Below are positions 42,874 through 49,648 of a stretch of 64,000 nucleotides of DNA, piece by piece. The notes under the pieces were generated by a model. The model saw only the letters and a list, made by a program, of their open reading frames with translations. It did not search any database and had not been told where the DNA came from. The translations under genes were made by a program, and so were the position numbers. The stretch lies in NCBI RefSeq assembly GCF_011682065.1, contig NZ_VUYU01000027.1:1-64000 (forward strand), given 5' to 3'. How positions within the stretch are numbered: position 1 is the first letter of the stretch; the number at the start of each line of letters is the position of its first letter. Source of the stretch: Massilia rubra. GTDB taxonomy: Bacteria > Pseudomonadota > Gammaproteobacteria > Burkholderiales > Burkholderiaceae_D.

Positions 42874-44955
42874 TTGACCGACCCTCTCATTGAGCCCGGC
42901 GCGCTACGCGACGCGTCAGGCGACGCGCTACGCGACGCGCCTCCTCCTGACGCCCAAGGCGAACCCTCCGCGCCGGCGCAGCCGGAAGGCAAACACGATG
43001 CCGAAGTCGACCGCCTGTTCAGCGCGGGCGGCCCGCTTGCGCCTTCCGTCGGCAGCTTCAGCCCGCGCCGCTCGCAGACCGAGATGGCCAAGTCGATCGC
43101 CCAGGCCATCGCCGACCAGAGCACCCTGATCGCCGAGGCCGGCACCGGCACCGGCAAGACCTTCGCCTACCTGGTCCCGGCGCTGCTGTGGGGCGGCAAG
43201 ACCATCATCTCGACCGGCACCAAGAACTTGCAGGACCAGTTGTTCTTGCGCGACATCCCGACCGTGCGCGCCGCCCTCAAGGCGCCGGTCTCGGTGGCCT
43301 TGCTCAAGGGCCGCTCGAACTACGTCTGCCACTACCATCTGGAACGCACCCTGCAGAACGGGCGCATGACCTCGCGCGACGATGTCGGCAACCTGCGCGA
43401 AATTTCGCGCTTCATCAAGATGACCAGTTCGGGCGACAAGGCCGAACTGGCCAAGGTGCCCGAAAACGCGCAGATCTGGAACCTGGTCACCTCGACCCGC
43501 GATACCTGCATGGGCGCCGAGTGCCAGTATTACCAGGATTGCTTCGTGATGAAGGCGCGCCGCGAAGCCCAGCAGGCCGATGTGGTGGTGGTCAACCATC
43601 ACCTGTTCTTCGCCGACGTGGCCTTGAAAGACACCGGCGTGGCCGAACTGCTGCCGTCGGCGAACACCATCATCTTCGACGAAGCGCACCAGTTGCCCGA
43701 CACGGCCACCTTGTTCTTCGGCCAGACGGTGTCGACCTCGCAGATCCTGGAACTGTGCCGCGACGTGCTGGCCGAGGGCTTGGCGCATGCGCGCGGCGGC
43801 CCGGACTGGGCCAAGGTGGTGATGGTGGTCGAAAAGGCCGCGCGCGACCTGCGCCTGACTTTCCCGCAAGACATCATGCGCCTGTCCTTGGCGCAGATCA
43901 TGCCGTCGTCCGAGTTCTTTCCTGCGCTGAACACGCTCAAGGAAAAACTGGCCGAGATGATCGACGTGCTCGAAGACCAGGCCGCGCGCGCCGAGACCAT
44001 CGAGCAGGTGAGGGTGCGCGCGGTCGAGCTGGCCGCCGCGATCGATGGCTGGAAGCAGGACGGCAAAGGGAAAGTGGTCGAAGGCGACCAGGCCGTGCTG
44101 TGGGTCGAGGCGTTTTCGTCGTCCCTGCAACTGCACAAGACGCCGCTGTCGATCGCGCCGATCTTCAACAACCAGCGCGAAGGCACGCCGCGCAGCTGGA
44201 TCTTTACCTCGGCCACCTTGGCGGTCAAGAACGACTTCAAGCATTTCTCGAACCAGATGGGCTTGACTGGCGAGCCGGCCAAGACCTGGCCGAGCCCGTT
44301 CAACTACGAGCAGCAGGGCTTGCTGTACGTGCCGAACGGCTTGCCGGAACCGAATTCCTTCGGCTACACCGACGCCGTGATCGATAGCGCGCTGCCGGTG
44401 ATCGAGGCGGCCGGCGGGCGCACCTTTTTCCTGTGCACCACGATCCGCGCGGTCAAGCAGGTGTCCGAACGCTTGCGCGACGAGTTCGCCAAGCGCGGGC
44501 TCGACTTTCCGCTGTTCGTCCAGGGCGAGCGCGGCCGCACCGAATTGCTCGACTCTTTCCGCAACGCCGGCAACGGCGTGCTGGTCGGCTCCCAGAGTTT
44601 CTGGGAGGGCGTGGACGTGCGCGGCGATGCGCTCTCGCTGGTCATCATCGACAAGCTGCCCTTCGCCCCGCCCGACGACCCGGTGCTGGCCGCGCGCATC
44701 GACGTGATGGAAAAGCAGGGCTTGAACGGCTTCATGCACCACACCTTGCCCGAGGCGATCATCAACCTCAAGCAGGGGGCAGGGCGCCTGATCCGCGACG
44801 AGACCGACCGCGGCGTGCTGATGATCTGCGATCCGCGCCTGATTTCCAAGTCGTACGGCAAGCGCGTGTGGCAGAGCCTGCCGTCGTTCAAGCGCACCCG
44901 CCTGCAGGAAGACGTGATCGCCTTTTTCAAACCACCTCAAGAACCCCAGGACTAA
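42874..44955 (+). CDS. ATP-dependent DNA helicase of the DinG/YoaA (XPD-like) family
   Basis: 693 residues, TTG start. Superfamily 2 iron-sulfur helicase (5'-3' polarity) for damaged or R-loop DNA. Walker A A-E-A-G-T-G-T-G-K-T (about 87-96); DEAH box F-D-E-A-H at 268-272; four cysteines (152, 212, 217, 223; S-N-Y-V-C, T-C-M-G-A-E-C, D-C) for a [4Fe-4S] cluster; C-terminal motifs S-Q-S-F-W-E-G-V-D-V and Q-G-A-G-R-L-I-R. Presence of the four cysteines and the length resemble YoaA more than long DinG. The poorly conserved first 45 residues carry an in-frame 24-bp repeat. Confidence 0.93.
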   Translation: MTDPLIEPGALRDASGDALRDAPPPDAQGEPSAPAQPEGKHDAEVDRLFSAGGPLAPSVGSFSPRRSQTEMAKSIAQAIADQSTLIAEAGTGTGKTFAYLVPALLWGGKTIISTGTKNLQDQLFLRDIPTVRAALKAPVSVALLKGRSNYVCHYHLERTLQNGRMTSRDDVGNLREISRFIKMTSSGDKAELAKVPENAQIWNLVTSTRDTCMGAECQYYQDCFVMKARREAQQADVVVVNHHLFFADVALKDTGVAELLPSANTIIFDEAHQLPDTATLFFGQTVSTSQILELCRDVLAEGLAHARGGPDWAKVVMVVEKAARDLRLTFPQDIMRLSLAQIMPSSEFFPALNTLKEKLAEMIDVLEDQAARAETIEQVRVRAVELAAAIDGWKQDGKGKVVEGDQAVLWVEAFSSSLQLHKTPLSIAPIFNNQREGTPRSWIFTSATLAVKNDFKHFSNQMGLTGEPAKTWPSPFNYEQQGLLYVPNGLPEPNSFGYTDAVIDSALPVIEAAGGRTFFLCTTIRAVKQVSERLRDEFAKRGLDFPLFVQGERGRTELLDSFRNAGNGVLVGSQSFWEGVDVRGDALSLVIIDKLPFAPPDDPVLAARIDVMEKQGLNGFMHHTLPEAIINLKQGAGRLIRDETDRGVLMICDPRLISKSYGKRVWQSLPSFKRTRLQEDVIAFFKPPQEPQD
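42901..42939 (+). repeat. In-frame 24-bp period repeat at the start of the helicase gene
   Basis: GCGCTACGCGACGCG occurs at 42901-42915 and 42925-42939; encodes A-L-R-D-A twice in the non-conserved N-terminal leader of the helicase. A likely slippage product. Confidence 0.8.
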
Positions 44956-44958
44956 GCC

Positions 44959-46809
44959 ATGACCGTGCTGCGCTCGCTGTTACTTTCCGCCTTGCTGGGC
45001 ACGACCGCGGCCGCTGGCGCGGTCGGCCAGGCCGTTGCCAACGCCCCCGCCCCGGTCCCCGCGCCACCGCCGCTGGCGGCCGAGGCGACAGCGGCCAACA
45101 ATCCGGCCAACAATCCGGCCGCGCAACTGTCGCGGCTGGCCGAGCGCTATTACGAAGAGCAGGCGCGCTATGAACCGATCAACGCCACTTTTTCGGGCGA
45201 CAACCGTTTCGACGACCTGCTGCCGATGACCCTCGTGCCGTCGGTGCGGGCGCGCCAGTTCGCCATGCTGCACGAGGTGCGCGACGAGCTGGCCCGGATC
45301 GACCGCAGCAAGCTCGCGCCGCTCGACCTGACCACCTACGACATCCTCGGTTTCGAAGTCAACAACCTGTTGCGCTTCGAGCCGCTCAAGGACTACCTGC
45401 TGCCGATGAACCACATGGACAGCCTGCCGGTGCTGCTGGCCAATTTTGGCGCCGGCGACGGTTCGCAGCCGCTGGCCACCGTGGCCCATTACCAGGCTTA
45501 CCTGAAACGCATCACGGCGCTGCCGCAGTGGACCGACGCGGCGATCGCCAATATGCGCAGCGGCATCAAGCAGGGCGTGGTGCTGCCGAAGGCGCTGGTG
45601 CAGTCGCTGCTGCCGCAGATCAAGGCGCTGGCCGCCGCGACGGTCGACAGCAGCGCCTTCTCGGCGCCGGCGCGCGCGCTGCCGGCCGGCTTTTCCAAGG
45701 GCGAGAAGGCGCGCATGACGGGCGCCTACCGCGAAACGGTGCGGGTGCAGGTGCTGCCCTCGCTACGCAAGCTGGCCAGTTTCCTGGAAACCGAATACCT
45801 GCCGGCCGCGCGCGAGAGCGCCGGCTGGGGCAGCCTGCCCGACGGCGGCAACTGGTATCGCGCGTGGGTGGCCTCGCAAACGACCAGTACGCTCGCGCCG
45901 GAAGAAATCCACCGCATCGGGCTGGCCGAGATGACACGCATCAATGCCGAATTCACCAGGCTGGCGCCGAAACTCGGCTACACCGGGGCGCCGGCCGGCT
46001 TGCCGCGCTGGCTGGCGCAGCAAGCGAAGTATCGTCCGTTCAAGACCGAGGAAGAGGTGCTGCAAGCCTACCGCGCGCTGAACGCGCGCATCTTGCCGAT
46101 GCTGCCGCGCCTGTTTGCAAGCTTGCCCAAAGCGCCGCTGGAAATCCGCGCCGAGCCGCCGCTGTCGCGCGATGCCGCCTCCGACCATTACACTGCCGCC
46201 GCCGCGGGCGGCTCGCGTCCGGGCATCTTCTGGGCCGTGATTCCCGATCCGGCCAAGTACGCCAGCACGCGCATGACCTCGCTGTTCCTGCACGAAGGCT
46301 ATCCGGGCCACCATTTCCAGTTGTCCAAGCAGCAGGAGCTGTCGATTCCCAAGTTCCGCAAGTTCGGCGGCAACAATGCGTATGTCGAAGGCTGGGCGCT
46401 GTACGCCGAATCGCTGGGCAAGGAAATGGGCTTGTACGAGGACCCGAACGCCTACGCCGGCCACCTGATGCTCGACATGATGCGGGCGGCGCGGCTGGTG
46501 GTCGATACCGGCTTGCACGCCAAGGGCTGGACGCGCGAGCAGACCATCCGTTTCCTGGTCGACGAGGCCGGCAATACGGAAGAAGACGCGCGCAACGCGA
46601 CCGAGCGCTACATGGCGTGGCCGGCCCAGGCGCTCGGCTACAAGGTGGGCGCACTGAAAATCATGGAACTGCGCCAGCGCGCCCAGACCGCGCTGGGAGA
46701 CAAATTCAGCCTGGCTAAATTCCATGACGCGGTGCTGTCCGACGGCACCTTGCCGCTGGCATTGCTCGAGACCAAGATGAACGCCTGGATCGCGCAGCAG
46801 GCCCGCTGA
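44959..46809 (+). CDS. DUF885 family (putative metallopeptidase-like) secreted protein
   Basis: 616 residues. Signal peptide of about 28 residues (L-R-S-L-L-L-S-A-L-L-G-T-T-A-A-A). The DUF885 domain spans the rest. The conserved zinc-peptidase-like site is visible as F-L-H-E-G-Y-P-G-H-H-F-Q (H-E-x-x-P-G-H-H, about residues 447-458), with a downstream E-G-W-A-L-Y-A-E (third ligand region), a pattern shared with M3/M32-like enzymes. Substrates are not established for the family. It begins 3 bp after the helicase stop, on the same strand, so is co-transcribed. Confidence 0.9.
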   Translation: MTVLRSLLLSALLGTTAAAGAVGQAVANAPAPVPAPPPLAAEATAANNPANNPAAQLSRLAERYYEEQARYEPINATFSGDNRFDDLLPMTLVPSVRARQFAMLHEVRDELARIDRSKLAPLDLTTYDILGFEVNNLLRFEPLKDYLLPMNHMDSLPVLLANFGAGDGSQPLATVAHYQAYLKRITALPQWTDAAIANMRSGIKQGVVLPKALVQSLLPQIKALAAATVDSSAFSAPARALPAGFSKGEKARMTGAYRETVRVQVLPSLRKLASFLETEYLPAARESAGWGSLPDGGNWYRAWVASQTTSTLAPEEIHRIGLAEMTRINAEFTRLAPKLGYTGAPAGLPRWLAQQAKYRPFKTEEEVLQAYRALNARILPMLPRLFASLPKAPLEIRAEPPLSRDAASDHYTAAAAGGSRPGIFWAVIPDPAKYASTRMTSLFLHEGYPGHHFQLSKQQELSIPKFRKFGGNNAYVEGWALYAESLGKEMGLYEDPNAYAGHLMLDMMRAARLVVDTGLHAKGWTREQTIRFLVDEAGNTEEDARNATERYMAWPAQALGYKVGALKIMELRQRAQTALGDKFSLAKFHDAVLSDGTLPLALLETKMNAWIAQQAR

Positions 46810-46946
46810 AGGTTGTTGTTAAGCGTCAATTAGTTGATCAAGAAAGCAATTTATTGATAGATTGATACGATAGGGTGTGATACTTTGTGCAGTAATTCCC
46901 ATAAGAAATATTTTCTTGTGTATTTACTATCAAAGGAGTCCCACTC

Positions 46947-47786
46947 ATGTTCGACCGTTTCAAGCGCAGTTTCGATCTCGTCAAGGCCAGCGCCGCCGTC
47001 CTGCGCCAGGACAGCCACCTGCTGATGTTCCCCTTGATTTCGGGAGCGGCCTCGCTGGCCGTGGTGTTGTGTTTCATGTTGCCGGCCTTCGGCCTCAGTT
47101 CGCTCGACGGCTTGAGCGAGAGCAACGGCGCCTGGTATTCGCTGGCGTTCTTGTTCTACATCAGCCAGTACTTCGTGATGTTTTACTTTAACGCCGCGCT
47201 GGTGGGCGCCACCATGATCCGCATGGATGGCGGCGCGCCCACCCTGGGTGACGGCCTGCGCATCGCCAACAGCCGCTTCGGCACCATTCTCGGCTACGCG
47301 GTCATTGCCGCGACCGTGGGGGTGATCCTGCGCGCCATCCAGGAACGGCTCGGCTTCGTCGGCCGCTTCATCGTCGGCCTGATCGGCGTGGGCTGGACCG
47401 TGGCCACCTTCCTGGTGGTGCCGGTGCTGGTCGCGCGCAATACCGGTCCGATCGAATCGATCAAGGACAGCGCCACCCTGCTCAAGCAAACCTGGGGCGA
47501 AAACGTGGTCGGCCAGTCCGGCATGAGCCTGTTCTTCGGGGCGTTGATGATGCTGGTGGTGACGGTCACCCTGGCCGGCGTGGGCCTGGGCGTGAATGTC
47601 GGCAGTTCCGGCCTGGCCATCGCCTTCGTCGTGCTCGGCGTGCTGGCCTCGCTGGTCATCTTGCTGATCCATAACGCGCTGTCCGGCATCTACGCGGCCA
47701 CCTTGTACCGCTACGCCGCCAATGGCAACGCCGGCAACGGTTTCGACCAGTCCGTGCTCAACAGCGCGTTCGCACCGAAGGCCTGA
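46947..47786 (+). CDS. DUF6159 family integral membrane protein
   Basis: 279 residues. N-terminal amphipathic segment (FDRFKRSFDLVKASAAVLRQD) then about five to six membrane helices (near 28-50, 60-85, 110-125, 135-160, 190-215, 220-245). The M-F-x-x-F-K-x-S-F-x-L-x-K-x-S-x-x-V-L start and the loop sequences (G-P-I-E-S-I-K-D-S-A-T-L-L-K-Q-T-W-G-E-N) are typical of the family. No transport or enzyme motif is seen; function unknown. AAAGGAG precedes the ATG. Flanked by a 137-bp AT-rich gap upstream. Confidence 0.85.
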   Translation: MFDRFKRSFDLVKASAAVLRQDSHLLMFPLISGAASLAVVLCFMLPAFGLSSLDGLSESNGAWYSLAFLFYISQYFVMFYFNAALVGATMIRMDGGAPTLGDGLRIANSRFGTILGYAVIAATVGVILRAIQERLGFVGRFIVGLIGVGWTVATFLVVPVLVARNTGPIESIKDSATLLKQTWGENVVGQSGMSLFFGALMMLVVTVTLAGVGLGVNVGSSGLAIAFVVLGVLASLVILLIHNALSGIYAATLYRYAANGNAGNGFDQSVLNSAFAPKA

Positions 47787-47865
47787 TTTTCCGGTACGAT
47801 AAAGGCGGGTAGCGGCGCGCAAGCGTCGCCACCGGCCGCCGCCGCGTTAACGGCGCTTATGCCTG

Positions 47866-48846
47866 TTACGCCTGCGGCAATATCACGACCTTGCCGGTGA
47901 CCTTGCGCGCGGCCATGTCGTTCAAGGCTTGCGCGGTCTGTTCCAGGGTGTAACGACCTGAGATGCGCGGACGGATCTTGCCTTCGGCCAGCCATCCCAT
48001 CAGTTCGCGCATGGCCGCCAGGCTGGCCTTCGGTTCGCGCTTGGCGAACTCGCCCCAGAATACCCCCATCAGCGAGGCGCCCTTGAGCAAGGTCAGGTTC
48101 AGCGGCAGCTTGGGAATCTCGCCATTCGCAAAGCCCACCACCAGGTAGCGTCCGCGCCAGCCGATCGAGCGGAACGCCGGTTCGGCATACACGCCGCCGA
48201 CCGGGTCGTAGATCACATCCGGACCCTTGCCGTCGGTGGCGGCCTTGATCGCTTCGCGCAAGTCTTCGGTCGCGTAGTTGATGGTGGCGTCGGCCCCGTG
48301 CTCGCGGCACACCGCCAGCTTCTCGTCGCTCGAGGCCGCCGCAATCACGCGCGCGCCGAGCGCCTTGCCGATTTCGATGGCGGCCAGCCCGACCCCGCCG
48401 GCCGCGCCCAGCACCAGCATGGTTTCGCCGGCCTTGAGCGCGGCGCGGTCGACCACCGCGTGGTGCGAGGTGCCGTAGGTGAGGGTGATGGCGGCGGCGG
48501 TGTCGAAATCCATGCCGGGCGGCATCGGCATGACGGCCTGGGCCGGCACCACGATCTGCTGGGCAAACGCGCCCTGGGCGGAAAACGCGATCACCCGGTC
48601 GCCCACCTTGACGTTGGTGACGCCCTCGCCCAGCGCCGCGACCACGCCCGACAGTTCGCTGCCGGGGGTGAAGGGCAACTCCGGCTTGAACTGGTACTTG
48701 CCCTGGATAATCAGCACGTCGGGGAAATTGACCCCGGCCGCCTGCACCTCGACCAGCACCTGGCCCGCTGCCGCCACCGGGGCGGCCACTTGTTCCACTA
48801 CCAGGCTGTCGGGCAGCCCCCACGCTTTGCAAACCACGGCTTTCAT
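47866..48846 (-). CDS. NADPH:quinone oxidoreductase (zinc-free MDR family)
   Basis: 326 residues. Medium-chain dehydrogenase/reductase of the quinone oxidoreductase group. Seen: GroES-like N-terminal domain (A-G-V-N-F-P-D-V-L-I-I-Q-G-K-Y-Q, P-G-S-E-L-S-G-V-V), NADPH-binding V-L-G-A-A-G-G-V-G-L-A-A-I-E-I-G, and a C-terminal G-R-Y-T-L-E-Q-T-A-Q-A-L. No catalytic-zinc cysteine. Divergent from the TIR gene; a TetR-like palindrome lies in its promoter region. Confidence 0.92.
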   Translation of the reverse strand: MKAVVCKAWGLPDSLVVEQVAAPVAAAGQVLVEVQAAGVNFPDVLIIQGKYQFKPELPFTPGSELSGVVAALGEGVTNVKVGDRVIAFSAQGAFAQQIVVPAQAVMPMPPGMDFDTAAAITLTYGTSHHAVVDRAALKAGETMLVLGAAGGVGLAAIEIGKALGARVIAAASSDEKLAVCREHGADATINYATEDLREAIKAATDGKGPDVIYDPVGGVYAEPAFRSIGWRGRYLVVGFANGEIPKLPLNLTLLKGASLMGVFWGEFAKREPKASLAAMRELMGWLAEGKIRPRISGRYTLEQTAQALNDMAARKVTGKVVILPQA

Positions 48847-48869
48847 TGGTGTCTCCGATGAGTGTTATT

Positions 48870-48897
48870 CAAAAATAGTACGACCGTATGATTTTTG
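48870..48897. promoter_or_regulatory. TetR-like operator in the qor promoter region
   Basis: An imperfect palindrome: arms CAAAAATAGTACG (48870-48882) and CGTATGATTTTTG (48885-48897) match in 11 of 13 positions with a 2-nt spacer, just upstream of the quinone oxidoreductase start. The GTACG-x-x-CGTA core is typical of TetR-family operators. No TetR gene is present in this window. Confidence 0.5.
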
Positions 48898-49029
48898 ATT
48901 ATGCCTCAATTTTCCGCGCGCGGGGCCGGACGGCCCGGCCATTTGCGCGGGCGCAAGGTCGTGTCCGTCGCGCTTGTTAAAGTCGACAGCGCGAGCGCGC
49001 TGGTGGGACCACAGAACAGGGAGGCTGAC

Positions 49030-49638
49030 ATGGCAATCCGTTACGGCTGTTTCTTTAGTTACGCCCACGGCCGCTACGAGCTGATGAACCGGTTCAAGGC
49101 TTCCCTGTCCGATGCCATCCGCTGCTATCTGGAACCCTATTTTGACAATGAAGACGAGTTGTTCATTGACACCGAACAACTTGGCGGCGGCGACGACCTG
49201 GACCGCCGCATCGCGCGCGCCCTGTGCGAGAGCGTCACCATGATCCTGATCTACACCCCCAAATACGAGGCGCATGGCTATACGCGGCGCGAGTACGCGG
49301 CGATGCAGGCCATCGAGGCCGAGCGCAGCCAGTGGTATGCCATGCCCAGCCATCTGATCATTCCGGTGATCATGACCATGCACCCGGTGCGCCTGCCGCC
49401 GCAGATCGCGGCATCGAGTTTCTACGTGGATTTTTCGCGTTTCTCGTTGGCCACGGGCGACCTGAAAGCGCATCCGGATTTTCTGCCGGACATCAAAAAG
49501 ATCGTGGACCGGATTGTCATCCATTATCAGTATCAAAAAAAGTACACGCCCGTCGGCCATGACTGCAACCAATTCGTGCTTCCCGATGTCCCACCCGAGT
49601 GGCGCGATCTGCCGGATCTGTCTTTTCCGAAAAAATAA
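49030..49638 (+). CDS. TIR-like domain protein (paired with ParA-like/TPR protein)
   Basis: 202 residues, cytoplasmic. A TIR-type flavodoxin-like fold spans residues ~4-150: strand A F-F-S-Y-A-H-G (8-14), helix A region, S-V-T-M-I-L-I-Y-T-P-K-Y-E-A-H-G-Y-T-R-R-E-Y (69-89), which fits the TIR pattern S-x-x-x-x-V-x-x-S-x-x-Y...W-C-x-x-E; Glu88 lies where NADase-active TIR domains carry the catalytic glutamate. The C-terminal ~50 residues (K-Y-T-P-V-G-H-D-C-N-Q-F-V-L-P) are not part of TIR and may be a docking segment. Start at 49030 is set by GGGAGG; an upstream start at 48895 is rejected. It precedes its partner by 10 bp. NADase activity is inference. Confidence 0.75.
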   Translation: MAIRYGCFFSYAHGRYELMNRFKASLSDAIRCYLEPYFDNEDELFIDTEQLGGGDDLDRRIARALCESVTMILIYTPKYEAHGYTRREYAAMQAIEAERSQWYAMPSHLIIPVIMTMHPVRLPPQIAASSFYVDFSRFSLATGDLKAHPDFLPDIKKIVDRIVIHYQYQKKYTPVGHDCNQFVLPDVPPEWRDLPDLSFPKK

Positions 49639-49648
49639 GAGGAGCAAC

